Origin: G963662905 sp965230045
Lineage (GTDB): Bacteria; Bacteroidota; Bacteroidia; Bacteroidales; WRLA01
DNA length: 64,000 bases
NCBI GenBank assembly: GCA_965230045.1
Contig: OZ245940.1
Coordinates: 930,001 to 994,000 of the forward strand
Direction: 5' to 3'
Below, piece by piece: positions 7,357-15,990 of the stretch. The position numbers and the translations under genes were made by a program. A model generated the notes under the pieces. The model saw only the letters and a program-made list of their open reading frames with translations, was not told where the DNA came from and did no database searches. Within the stretch, counting starts at the first letter, position 1. Each line of letters starts with the position of its first letter.

Positions 7357-8781
7357 ATGTTCAGAAAAGCTGTTCTGTTTTTATCCTTTATATTGATATT
7401 CAATCATCTGCATGCCCAGCCGAGCTATACTATAAACGATTATGCCGGGATTCATCAGGCACAGCTTATAAGCAATGCCAACCAGCTTAGTTTATTGATA
7501 TATGATTTCTCGGAGACGGGCGAAAACTTTCAGTGGGATTTTTACCTTACCGGGATTTCGTCCCAGGAATCGCTGGAATATATTGGCAGTGATGAATCTG
7601 GTTATAAAGAAAGCTTCCTTCTTTCTTGTGTGCTGCAGGGCAATGATCCTGTTTCATGCGCAGGTTTATGGGATCAGCTGGCACAAAGGGCGAAAAGAAA
7701 TTTTAGTGATACACTTCGCTTTTCGGGCATCAGCCTAAGCAATATGACTGATATTTACAGCACTTCGGGCAATGTCCTCAGCCTGAATATGCGCGGGATG
7801 AGTGTAGATTTGGGCACGGGGGCTATGTTGCCGCTGGCTGTTCCATTCGATGAGCCCGAAACTATTTATGCGTTTCCTTTGACTTACGGGAAAAGCTGGA
7901 CGAACCTGTCTCGCTTTGTTATTGACCTGCGTCCTTTAGGTCAGGATTTCGTTTATATCACAAACACAAGTCGCGAAGCCGAAGTTGACGGCTGGGGAAG
8001 CCTTCGCACGCCTTTCCGCGATTTTGAAGAAGTGATACGCTTAAAAACTACCATAAATTATGAAGACAGTGTGATAATGGGCGACGACATTATAGCTGTT
8101 GATCGGCCGCAGGAAATTATTTATGAATGGTTTAGTCCTGATTTTGGTTTTCCGGTCTATAAAGCCGTCAGCACCGATATACTGGGCTTGCCGGTAAACA
8201 GTTCGGCTCAATTTGCCGACAGCCTGCGCTGCCTTGAACCTTCAGCATTGTTTGCTTTTTATCCTCCATTGCCCCAAATCACTGAAGAACAGGATAGTGT
8301 GGAAGTTAATTTTTATAATTTGAGCAATAATGCAGATGCCTATTATTGGAATTTTGGCGATACGGAAAGTGCTTCCAATGTAAGCGGTATCAAAAATCCC
8401 ACGCATTTTTATTCGCAGGAAGGCACCTATGCGGTTCGACTGGTCGTGCAAAATACGCTTTGCAATCCACACGGAAGCGATACGATTGTCCTGCCCATAA
8501 GCATCTCAAAAGATAATACGGCAATTAACGGCCTGCTTTCTTCGAAGGTACAGGTCAGTCCTGTTCCGGCGCACAACAAAATTAATATTGATGTCGAAAA
8601 ATTGCTAAGCAATCATTTTACTGTGCACATTTTTGATCTTCAGGGCAGGCTGATCAGAAAGGAAGAATTGTCTGGTGGAAAATCTTTTATTATCGATATA
8701 GAAAATTTGCCCGACGGACTTTATGTGCTCAATATCCAGACAGGCAATGAAATCATCAATAAAAAAATTATTAAAAAATAA
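7357..8781 (+). CDS. Secreted PKD-domain protein with T9SS sorting domain
   Basis: A 474-aa protein. A signal peptide (MFRKAVLFLSFILIFNHLHA) is followed by about 290 residues of beta-rich sequence that I do not recognise. A PKD domain is at about 325-385 (YYWNFGDTES, then THFYSQEGTYAVRLVVQN), and a T9SS C-terminal domain covers the last 80 residues (VSPVPAHNKINIDV, VHIFDLQGRLIRKEEL, LPDGLYVLNI, terminal IIKK). PKD domains usually act as surface or adhesive modules. It starts 2 bp after the aminotransferase and ends directly before the urea-transporter fusion, so all belong to one run. Confidence 0.88.
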   Translation: MFRKAVLFLSFILIFNHLHAQPSYTINDYAGIHQAQLISNANQLSLLIYDFSETGENFQWDFYLTGISSQESLEYIGSDESGYKESFLLSCVLQGNDPVSCAGLWDQLAQRAKRNFSDTLRFSGISLSNMTDIYSTSGNVLSLNMRGMSVDLGTGAMLPLAVPFDEPETIYAFPLTYGKSWTNLSRFVIDLRPLGQDFVYITNTSREAEVDGWGSLRTPFRDFEEVIRLKTTINYEDSVIMGDDIIAVDRPQEIIYEWFSPDFGFPVYKAVSTDILGLPVNSSAQFADSLRCLEPSALFAFYPPLPQITEEQDSVEVNFYNLSNNADAYYWNFGDTESASNVSGIKNPTHFYSQEGTYAVRLVVQNTLCNPHGSDTIVLPISISKDNTAINGLLSSKVQVSPVPAHNKINIDVEKLLSNHFTVHIFDLQGRLIRKEELSGGKSFIIDIENLPDGLYVLNIQTGNEIINKKIIKK

Positions 8782-10980
8782 ATGTTTAAAAAGCAACATA
8801 TCAGCGATTTGGCGGAAGGAATAATCCAAAGCTATGCTCAGGTGTTTTTTTCGGGCAACCGCTATTTTGCTTTTTTGTTATTATTTGTCAGTTTTTTTGA
8901 TTTGAATGCCGGTTTAAGCGGATTGATCGCCGTACTTATAGCAAACGGCCTGGCTTGGCTTATGGGTTATAACCAAAACAATATACGTCAAGGTTTTTAT
9001 GGTTTTAATGCGCTTTTGGTCGGATTGGGTTTTGGGGTATATTATCAGCCTGGCCTTGCTTTTTTCTTAGTGCTATTTTTTATATCTGCTTTTACCTTGT
9101 TTCTGACTTTGTTTTTTGAAGGAATGGTCAGCAAGCATGGTTTGCCTTTTCTCAGCCTTTCTTTTATGGCAGGCATTTGGACTGTTATTCTTGCTGGAAG
9201 GCAATTTGGAATGCTGGAAACCAGCGAAGAAGGTATTTATCTGATGAATGAAATGCATCAATTGGGAGGCCCTTTGGCAGTTCAGGTTTATTATTGGTTC
9301 AGTAATTTGTCATTGCCAGGCTTTCTTGTTGTTTATTTCCGTTCGCTAGGCGCAATATTTTTTCAATACCATTTGTTTGCCGGACTGATCATAGCAATTG
9401 GGTTGCTTTATCATTCACGAATTTCATTTCTTATGTCGTTGATTGGTTTTTCATCGGCATATTTGTTTTATATGTTTACGGGCGCACGTATTGAAGAGCT
9501 CAGCTATTATTATATTGGTTTTAACTTCATCCTTACTGCAATTGCTCTTGGAGGCATTTTCCTGATCCCCGACCGTTATTCAGTTGTTTCTGTTATAGCC
9601 TTGGTTCCTTTTATTGCCATGATGATTACAGCATTTGGGGTGTTTTTCTGGCAATTTCAGCTTTCGATATATTCTCTGCCTTTCAATTTGGTGGTTTTAT
9701 TGTTCCTTTATGTGCTCCGGTTTAGAATACGTAGCCAAAGAAACCCTCAAATTGTACAAGTACAGCATTTTAGCCCAGAGCGGAACCTATATGCCCACCG
9801 AAATTATGACCAACGTTTTGAAGACGGAAAATTTATGAGCATAGGTTTGCCCGTTTGGGGCGAATGGTTTGTGAGCCAAGGACATTCCGGTGAACATACA
9901 CATAAAAACGATTGGAGACATGCCTGGGATTTTGAAATTCAGGATGATCATGGGCTGTCTTATAAAAATAGTGGATTCTCACCAGAAGATTATTATTGCT
10001 ATGGAAAACCCGTAATGGCTCCAGCTGCCGCAATGGTTTATGATATACTCGATGGTATTGTAGATAACTCCGTTGGTGATATGAACATGGAACACAACTG
10101 GGGCAATACAATCATTTTAAAACATGCTGAAGGACTTTTTACCAAGCTTTGTCACTTGAAAAAAGACTCTGTTCAGGTGCATATCGGGCAGCAGGTTGCT
10201 AAAGGGCAAGCTATGGCACAGGTTGGAAACTCAGGGCGTAGTCCTGTGCCCCACTTGCATATGCAAGTTCAGCGTACACCTTTTATTGGCAGTAAAACAA
10301 TGGAATATCCTTTGAACGATTACATCTTAATAGGTGATGGCGCTCCCAGGCTCAAAACTTATTCTATTCCCCAGAAAAACCAAAAACTGTCCACATTGCC
10401 TTTTGATGAAAATATCTCCAAAGCATTCCATTTCATTCCGGGGCAACAAATAAAGGGCTTGTGGTCCAACCAGGATATTGAAACAAATTTTATATGGGAA
10501 GTACATTCAGACTCCTATAATAATCAATGGCTCTACTGTAAGGAAACCGGATCGAAAGCTTATTTTTATATGCTCGAAGGAATGTTTAGCTTTACCTGGT
10601 TTGAAGGGAAAAGAAAATCGGCTCTGTTTTGGTTTTATTTGAGCTGCTTTAAAATGGTGAGTGGCTTTATGACTGGACTGGAAGTTGAAGAGTCTCTTCC
10701 AGAAACGGTAATCCTGCCACAGTGGTTGAAACCGCTTCAGGATATTCTAGCACCATTTTGGGTTTTTTCAAAAGCAGAATACAAATTGTATTACCTAAAG
10801 CAAAGTGATAATTTTACCGAGAGCAGGACAACACTCAAAGGAACTGTAACTCAAAAAGCTTTCAGGAAAACCATCCGTCATTATGAATGGAATTGCATCA
10901 TTAGCAATAACATGATAAGTCAAATAGCATTTAGTAAGGATAACCGAATTCAATTTAATGCAGAAAGCTATTCAACATAA
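8782..10980 (+). CDS. Urea transporter (UT) domain fused to an M23 peptidase domain
   Basis: A 732-aa protein. Residues 1-320 contain about ten hydrophobic helices with UT-family features, including FYGFNALLVGLGFG and a second half-repeat, as in channel-type urea transporters. Residues 375-500 form an M23 (lysostaphin-type) zinc peptidase domain: HAWDFEI supplies the first His/Asp ligands, GKPVMAPAAAMV and NWGNTIILKH the strands, and VPHLHMQV the HxH motif near residue 491. A 230-residue tail follows, predicted soluble and unassigned. The start codon follows the previous stop directly. M23 domains usually cut or bind peptidoglycan, so the peptidase is probably periplasmic. Whether it is active and how it relates to transport is unknown. 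Confidence 0.85.
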   Translation: MFKKQHISDLAEGIIQSYAQVFFSGNRYFAFLLLFVSFFDLNAGLSGLIAVLIANGLAWLMGYNQNNIRQGFYGFNALLVGLGFGVYYQPGLAFFLVLFFISAFTLFLTLFFEGMVSKHGLPFLSLSFMAGIWTVILAGRQFGMLETSEEGIYLMNEMHQLGGPLAVQVYYWFSNLSLPGFLVVYFRSLGAIFFQYHLFAGLIIAIGLLYHSRISFLMSLIGFSSAYLFYMFTGARIEELSYYYIGFNFILTAIALGGIFLIPDRYSVVSVIALVPFIAMMITAFGVFFWQFQLSIYSLPFNLVVLLFLYVLRFRIRSQRNPQIVQVQHFSPERNLYAHRNYDQRFEDGKFMSIGLPVWGEWFVSQGHSGEHTHKNDWRHAWDFEIQDDHGLSYKNSGFSPEDYYCYGKPVMAPAAAMVYDILDGIVDNSVGDMNMEHNWGNTIILKHAEGLFTKLCHLKKDSVQVHIGQQVAKGQAMAQVGNSGRSPVPHLHMQVQRTPFIGSKTMEYPLNDYILIGDGAPRLKTYSIPQKNQKLSTLPFDENISKAFHFIPGQQIKGLWSNQDIETNFIWEVHSDSYNNQWLYCKETGSKAYFYMLEGMFSFTWFEGKRKSALFWFYLSCFKMVSGFMTGLEVEESLPETVILPQWLKPLQDILAPFWVFSKAEYKLYYLKQSDNFTESRTTLKGTVTQKAFRKTIRHYEWNCIISNNMISQIAFSKDNRIQFNAESYST

Positions 10981-12421
10981 ATCCAAAATAAAACACATGT
11001 TATTAATTTCAGCATGCATGTTTGTTTTTTCGATTGGTAAAGCACAGGAAAAAAGAGAGAGTTTTTCAGATTTAGACGCTAAATCCTATCAGCTTTATTT
11101 AGATAAAAACTGGACAGCTGTAATTGAAACTGTAGAAAAAGCTTTCGATTGCGGATTTGACACGTATTATCTGCGATTGAGACAGGCCTATGCTTATTTC
11201 TATACCCAAAATTACAGGGCGGCCAGCCATCAGTATAGAGAAGCCTTGCTTTTTGACCCCAACGACAAAGGCACAGCAGAAATGCTTGTGATCTCATTGA
11301 AATATGCAGGTTGCACTAATGAAGCTTCTTTGGCCGCGCGCAAATACCAGCTTGATGAATCCGGCCTTTTCAGTAAAGCCTGGGCCTTGTGCTCATATAC
11401 CAATAATAATCAAAAAAACATTAATACGCAATTGAATGATAGTGAAGTGTATGGATTTTTGTCAAAGGAGGGAACCCATATTAATTTAAATGGCGGCTTT
11501 AATATTATTCCAATGGACGGCATAAGCCTTACGGCAAACTATAACTTTCAGAATATCAATACAGACCAAACAGTATTTTACAATGAGCCGGCTGAAGTAA
11601 CATTTACACAACAAAATTACACTTGGGGGTTTACACGTAATTATGATTTTCCTTACAGCTTCTCAGAAGAGGTGTATAACGGAAATATAAAACAACGGGA
11701 GTATTACCTAAAAGCCACAATTGATATAAACCCTGGCCTTAAATTTAAAGCTGCAATAAACCTGGTGAGCATTGACTTGGATTATCTTAATGTGTCCACT
11801 ACTTATCAAGATCAAATAGATACCGCTGTATTTTACTTTGAAAGTGAATATGCAGAAACCTTTGAATATCAAACATATCAATATGGTTTTTCTGTGGAAG
11901 GCATTCATTTGTCACGAAGTCTTTATTTATTAGGTATAAGTAAAAGCTTTGATAAGATGGAATTTAGCTTTAATCTTTCTAAAAGCAATTTTTGGAATAC
12001 AGACCAATATCAGGGGGGCTTCTATTTCAGCTGGTTCCCAAAAGGAAATATGAAATATTTATTCCGGACCGGTCATATTTTAAGGCACGAAAATGGTGTA
12101 AACTATTATAATACAGATAACTTGATTAGTGTTGCACTTTTTAGCAGGCTTTGGGTAAATGGCTGGCTTCAGGCCGGAAAGCTGAACAACAGTAGTTTTG
12201 CAGATGGAAGTATATTGCTCAATAAGACAGATGAAGTTGATCTTATTACGGGCGGCGGCTTAAGCTTTTTGGCTTCGCAGCATTTTATTTTTAACCTTAA
12301 TTACTCATTGCAACAAAAAAAACAGGCATTTTATACATATGCTTCAGAGAAAGAAAGTAATTTTGTTCAACAACAATATTTTGCACATACATTCAGTGGA
12401 GGAATAATATGGAAATTTTAA
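10958..12421 (+). CDS. Outer-membrane beta-barrel protein with N-terminal TPR region
   Basis: A 487-aa protein that overlaps the urea-transporter fusion by 23 bp. A signal peptide begins MQKAIQHKSKIKHMLL with cleavage after GKA; the ATG at 10997 would remove its positively charged start, so 10958 is kept. Residues 35-145 form three TPR-like helix pairs. From about 165 to the end there are alternating amphipathic strands ending in ..FSGGIIWKF with a terminal aromatic, the signature of an outer-membrane barrel. The layout is like YaiO-family proteins. It overlaps the following TPR gene by 13 bp. Function unknown; context suggests an envelope complex with the flanking genes. Confidence 0.75.
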   Translation: MQKAIQHKSKIKHMLLISACMFVFSIGKAQEKRESFSDLDAKSYQLYLDKNWTAVIETVEKAFDCGFDTYYLRLRQAYAYFYTQNYRAASHQYREALLFDPNDKGTAEMLVISLKYAGCTNEASLAARKYQLDESGLFSKAWALCSYTNNNQKNINTQLNDSEVYGFLSKEGTHINLNGGFNIIPMDGISLTANYNFQNINTDQTVFYNEPAEVTFTQQNYTWGFTRNYDFPYSFSEEVYNGNIKQREYYLKATIDINPGLKFKAAINLVSIDLDYLNVSTTYQDQIDTAVFYFESEYAETFEYQTYQYGFSVEGIHLSRSLYLLGISKSFDKMEFSFNLSKSNFWNTDQYQGGFYFSWFPKGNMKYLFRTGHILRHENGVNYYNTDNLISVALFSRLWVNGWLQAGKLNNSSFADGSILLNKTDEVDLITGGGLSFLASQHFIFNLNYSLQQKKQAFYTYASEKESNFVQQQYFAHTFSGGIIWKF

Positions 12422-13032
12422 AAAAGAGAGTGATAAGCACAATGTTTGTTTTATTTACAGCCTTGTTGGCTGTCGGGCAGGAATATAGTGCTGAAATAAA
12501 CGCATTTGAAGAGAGCTATGCCCTTGAAACAAAAGGCGATTATAAAGCCGCAGCCGAACAATTAAAAAAAATATATGAGGAAGATTCCTATGTGATCAAC
12601 CTTAGGCTAGCCTGGCTGCATTACATGGGGGGATTATTTACTGAATCCATTGCTTATTACCAGAAAAGTATAGATCTTATGCCGCTTTCAATTGAAGCTA
12701 AATTGGGTTATGCTCTCCCTGCTTCAGCTTTGGGAAAATGGGATGCGGTAATACGTAAATACGAAGAAATCCTGGATATCGATAATGAGAATTCTTTAGT
12801 AAATTACCGGATGGCCAGCTACTATTATGGCCAGGCGAATTACACCAAAGCCTACGGTTATATCGAAAAAGTGGTCAACCATTATCCTTTCGATTATGAT
12901 TCCAGTATTTTAATGGCATGGATCGACCTGAAACTGGGTAAATTACGTGAAGCCAAAGTGCTGTTTAATAAATGCCTGATGATGCGCCCTGATGATAAAA
13001 GCGCGATTGATGGCCTGAAACAAATTCAATAA
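12409..13032 (+). CDS. Exported TPR-repeat protein
   Basis: A 207-aa protein with a signal peptide (MEILKKRVISTMFVLFTALLAVG) and about four tetratricopeptide repeats over residues 35-205, for example GDYKAAAEQLKKIYEED, YMGGLFTESIAYYQKSIDL and YGQANYTKAYGYIEKVVNHY. TPR arrays mediate protein-protein contacts; location is periplasm or envelope. It overlaps the barrel protein by 13 bp, which suggests translational coupling and a joint role. It ends 12 bp before the M28 peptidase lipoprotein. Confidence 0.82.
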   Translation: MEILKKRVISTMFVLFTALLAVGQEYSAEINAFEESYALETKGDYKAAAEQLKKIYEEDSYVINLRLAWLHYMGGLFTESIAYYQKSIDLMPLSIEAKLGYALPASALGKWDAVIRKYEEILDIDNENSLVNYRMASYYYGQANYTKAYGYIEKVVNHYPFDYDSSILMAWIDLKLGKLREAKVLFNKCLMMRPDDKSAIDGLKQIQ

Positions 13033-13044
13033 AGAAATTTTAAG

Positions 13045-14049
13045 ATGCAAATGATCCGAAAAAGCAGTATCTTGCTGTTCATAATAGTTATTCTTGCCTC
13101 ATGCGGCCCGAAAAAACAATCCGGTTCTGCCAGCAAAACCTCTCCAAAGAAAAAAATTGACGTGCCCGCTTTCAATGCCGATACCGCTTTTGCTTTCGTA
13201 AAAGCCCAGACTGATTTTGGGCCAAGGGTGCCCAATTCCCAGGCGGCTAATGAATGTGCCATTTGGCTGACAAAAACCATGGAAAGTTTTGCCGACACGA
13301 CCATTGTTCAGGATTATAAAGCCTATGCATACAATGGAAAAGCACTCAAGGGGCAAAATATTATAGGCTCCTTTAATCCTGAAAACCCAAAAAGGATTTT
13401 CCTTTGTGCGCATTGGGATTCGCGCCATGTTGCTGATCACGACCCTGATGAAGCCAACCACAATACACCCATCGACGGGGCAAATGACGGGGCCAGCGGT
13501 GTTGGGGTTTTGCTGGAAATTGCCAAGGTATTATCAGCAAATCCTCCTCCAATTGGTGTGGACATCATTCTTTTTGATTTGGAAGATTATGGCCCGCCAC
13601 AAGGAGCTCAAAGCCGCGATGGTGGAGATTATTGGGGCCTTGGGTCGCAATACTGGTCGAAAAATCCGCATGTTTATAATTATAAAGCGAAATATGGAAT
13701 CCTGCTGGATATGGTCGGCGATACCGATGCGCGCTTCTTAATGGAGGGCTTCTCTCTTTATCATGCACCCCACATCGTGAAAAAAGTGTGGGAAAATGCT
13801 GAGAAAATGGGGTATGGTGATTATTTTGTTAAAGAAAAAGGTGGTTATATCACCGACGACCATTACTATATCAATGAAATTGCCGGCATTCCTACCATCG
13901 ACATCATCCATCTTGTGCCGGACAGCCGCAACGGGTCTTTTGTCGATTACTGGCATACAATTGGCGATACCCTGGGCAATATCGACCCACAGACTTTAAA
14001 AGTTGTGGGAAAAGTAGTTTTGCAAACGGTTTTTGAAGAAGGAGATTAA
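13045..14049 (+). CDS. M28-family zinc peptidase / glutaminyl cyclase-like lipoprotein
   Basis: A 334-aa protein. A lipoprotein signal with lipobox LASC puts the lipidated cysteine at residue 20. The M28 zinc-site motifs are all present: AHWDSR, GANDGASGVG, DLEDYG, LDMVGDTD and YWHTIGDT. This fold holds aminopeptidases and glutaminyl-peptide cyclotransferases; the order and spacing (HWDSR and D-D-E-D-H ligands, FGPRVPNS near the N-terminus) resemble the bacterial glutaminyl-cyclase-like group. Many T9SS and lipoprotein substrates begin with Gln after signal cleavage (several here do), which would give such an enzyme substrates; that link is inference. Last gene of the plus-strand run, tail to tail with the next gene. 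Confidence 0.88.
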   Translation: MQMIRKSSILLFIIVILASCGPKKQSGSASKTSPKKKIDVPAFNADTAFAFVKAQTDFGPRVPNSQAANECAIWLTKTMESFADTTIVQDYKAYAYNGKALKGQNIIGSFNPENPKRIFLCAHWDSRHVADHDPDEANHNTPIDGANDGASGVGVLLEIAKVLSANPPPIGVDIILFDLEDYGPPQGAQSRDGGDYWGLGSQYWSKNPHVYNYKAKYGILLDMVGDTDARFLMEGFSLYHAPHIVKKVWENAEKMGYGDYFVKEKGGYITDDHYYINEIAGIPTIDIIHLVPDSRNGSFVDYWHTIGDTLGNIDPQTLKVVGKVVLQTVFEEGD

Positions 14050-14060
14050 CCCGGAAACGA

Positions 14061-14468
14061 CTACCAAAAACGCTTTTTGTGGATATCGTGTTCTTTGTTC
14101 TTGAGGCATTGTGAGATGATGCCTGCCAGCCGGATATATACGTTCAGCTTTTCCCTTTTCAGGTAGGCCAATGCCTGGGGGCGCATATGGCACGCCTGCG
14201 CAAAAATAATGTAGAAACGAAATCCGTGTTTTTGCAACCAGGGCAGAGCAGCTGTTTCTTCATCCAAAAGCTGGTCAAAAGCTGCCAACTGAGGATAATG
14301 ACTCATCAACCAATCAAAAGCTGAATTGCTTCCCCTGATGGAATTGGACAAAGCAGCCAATTCTTTATAACCATTGTTCAACAGCCAGTTGTAGATTTCC
14401 TTATTGCCTTTGAGTGCTTCCCCAAAAGCCAGCAAGACCTCAATAGGATATTTGAACTCTTTATTCAT
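14061..14468 (-). CDS. Small helical protein of unknown function
   Basis: A 135-aa protein that I do not recognise. It appears all-helical, with repeated short helix segments (IEVLLAFGEALKGNKEIYNW, LLNNGYKELAALSNSI, FDWLMSHYPQLAAFDQ) and no signal peptide or membrane segment. The start is the ATG inside ATGAATAA, overlapping the stop of the radical SAM gene by 8 bp; a longer frame reaches 14510 but runs inside that gene. The overlap implies translational coupling, so it may serve the radical SAM protein. Confidence 0.65.
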   Translation of the reverse strand: MNKEFKYPIEVLLAFGEALKGNKEIYNWLLNNGYKELAALSNSIRGSNSAFDWLMSHYPQLAAFDQLLDEETAALPWLQKHGFRFYIIFAQACHMRPQALAYLKREKLNVYIRLAGIISQCLKNKEHDIHKKRFW

Positions 14469-15234
14469 AAACTTCGGTTTTAAAACCGGCTTTTTCTGCC
14501 TTTTCAGCAATCTTGCGCAGCTCTTCTACCGGAATCTTCTCAATATTTTCAACCGGAGTTTCACGGGCAATAGGGTAAATCATAAGGCGGGCAGGTTTTA
14601 TTTCCCTGAGATGTTCCAACCACAAATTTATTTCCGAAGCGCTTGTATTATCAATTCGTTTTCCTTTGTAGGTGCCCCGCAAAAACAATGACTGTATTGT
14701 GAGCCGTCCTTTGAAAAGCTTCAGTTTTTTTACAATTGTTGCCAGATCTATTTTCGTTTTGGGCTGGTTGATCAGCCGGAACATTTCCTCACTCCCTGCA
14801 TCCAGTTTCATCACATTATTATCGATCCGCAATAAGGCATTAAGCACATCCTGCCGGTGCAACATGCTGGAATTGGACAAAACTGTGATTTCTGCATTTG
14901 GGAAATAAATATCACGCAAGCGAATGGTCTCATCCACAATACAAGAAAAATCAGGATGTAAAGTGGGCTCACCATTGCCGGCATAGGTAATATTGTCTGG
15001 GGTTTCTCCTGCAGATTTCATCTTTTTAAGTTGATCCTCAAGATGTTTTGAGATTTCCTCAAATGAAGGCAATGATTTGCTCATGGCGTCTTCTGTCCAG
15101 CCACATTCACAATAAATGCAATCAAAGCTGCAGATTTTATGGTCAACGGGCAAAAGGTTTACGCCCAATGAATTGCCAAAGCGACGGCTGCGTACGGGGC
15201 CAAAAATTACCTGATCGAAAAGAAAACCGGGCAT
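14461..15234 (-). CDS. Radical SAM protein
   Basis: A 257-aa radical SAM enzyme. The [4Fe-4S] motif CSFDCIYC has cysteines at 35, 39 and 42. YAGNGEPTLHPDF is the conserved SAM-contact strand and VLSNSSMLH the next one. The N-terminal FGPVRSRRFGNSLGVN is typical of a COG0731-like Fe-S oxidoreductase group of unknown bacterial role. The start is taken at MPGFLFDQVIFGP, because the longer frame to 15357 would run across the divergent promoter region of sod. It is followed by a coupled 135-aa gene. Confidence 0.85.
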   Translation of the reverse strand: MPGFLFDQVIFGPVRSRRFGNSLGVNLLPVDHKICSFDCIYCECGWTEDAMSKSLPSFEEISKHLEDQLKKMKSAGETPDNITYAGNGEPTLHPDFSCIVDETIRLRDIYFPNAEITVLSNSSMLHRQDVLNALLRIDNNVMKLDAGSEEMFRLINQPKTKIDLATIVKKLKLFKGRLTIQSLFLRGTYKGKRIDNTSASEINLWLEHLREIKPARLMIYPIARETPVENIEKIPVEELRKIAEKAEKAGFKTEVYE

Positions 15235-15249
15235 ATTCAAAATTTTGTG

Positions 15250-15257
15250 CAAAAATA
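15250..15257 (-). promoter_or_regulatory. Possible -7 box for the radical SAM gene
   Basis: On the minus strand this reads TATTTTTG, matching TAnnTTTG, 15 bp before the chosen ATG at 15234. No clear -33 TTTG is at the right distance. Confidence 0.35.
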
Positions 15258-15281
15258 CAAATAATGAATCAGATGAAACAT

Positions 15282-15311
15282 TTTGCTGTTCTCCAATGTT
15301 TTCGTAATTTA
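15282..15311 (+). promoter_or_regulatory. Probable sod promoter
   Basis: TTTG at 15282-15285 and TAATTTA at 15305-15311 are separated by 19 bp, the usual Bacteroidota spacing. The -7 box lacks the final G. It lies 35 bp upstream of the sod ATG. Confidence 0.5.
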
Positions 15312-15346
15312 ACCAATCAATTTTATTAACACCAAAAAAAAGTATT

Positions 15347-15922
15347 ATGGCATTCACATTACCTGATTTACCTTATGCAAAAAACGCGCTGGAACCGCAT
15401 ATTTCAGCCGAAACAATTGAGTTTCATTACGGGAAACATCATCAGGCTTACGTAAACAACCTCAACAATCTGGTTCCGGGCACGGAATTTGAAAATGCAA
15501 GCCTGGAAGAAATTATCAAAAAAGCTGAAGGTGGTATTTTCAATAATGGCGCTCAGGTATGGAACCACACATTTTATTGGAACTGCCTGAGCCCAAAAGG
15601 CGGCGGAGCTCCTGAAGGAAAACTTCTGGAAGCAATCAATGCAACTTTTGGCTCTTTTGAAGCATTTAAAGATGCTTTTAGCAAGGCTGCTGCAACACTT
15701 TTTGGTTCCGGTTGGGCATGGCTTGTGACAAACGCTGAAGGCAAACTGGAAATCGTGCAGGAATCCAATGCAGGAAATCCATTGCGCAAAGGCTTCACAC
15801 CGCTGCTTACCTGCGATGTTTGGGAGCACGCTTACTATCTTGATCAACAAAACAAACGTCCATCTTACATTGAAAAATTCTGGGAACTGGTGGACTGGAA
15901 AGCTGTTGAAGGCCGTTTCTAA
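15347..15922 (+). CDS. sodB: Iron superoxide dismutase
   Basis: A 191-aa cytoplasmic Fe/Mn superoxide dismutase that converts superoxide to oxygen and peroxide. Metal ligands are visible: H27 (EFHYGKHH), H74 (WNHTFYW), D157 and H161 (DVWEHAYY). Gln70 in GAQVWNHTFYW is the position usually occupied by Gln in Fe-type enzymes, so iron is the likely metal, though cambialistic use is possible. Length and alignment are standard. It stands alone on the plus strand, divergent from the radical SAM gene, and shares a terminator with glmS. Confidence 0.97.
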   Translation: MAFTLPDLPYAKNALEPHISAETIEFHYGKHHQAYVNNLNNLVPGTEFENASLEEIIKKAEGGIFNNGAQVWNHTFYWNCLSPKGGGAPEGKLLEAINATFGSFEAFKDAFSKAAATLFGSGWAWLVTNAEGKLEIVQESNAGNPLRKGFTPLLTCDVWEHAYYLDQQNKRPSYIEKFWELVDWKAVEGRF

Positions 15923-15940
15923 AAGGCTTATTACAAAAAC

Positions 15941-15974
15941 AAAAAAGCTGGTTTCATTCGAAATCAGCTTTTTT
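15941..15974. terminator. Bidirectional terminator between sod and glmS
   Basis: AAAAAAGCTG and CAGCTTTTTT form a stem that continues inward with GTTTC/GAAAT (one mismatch) around ATTC. A-run and T-run on both sides let it serve both convergent genes. Confidence 0.85.
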
Positions 15975-15990
15975 GTTTATGGGGGCAAAA

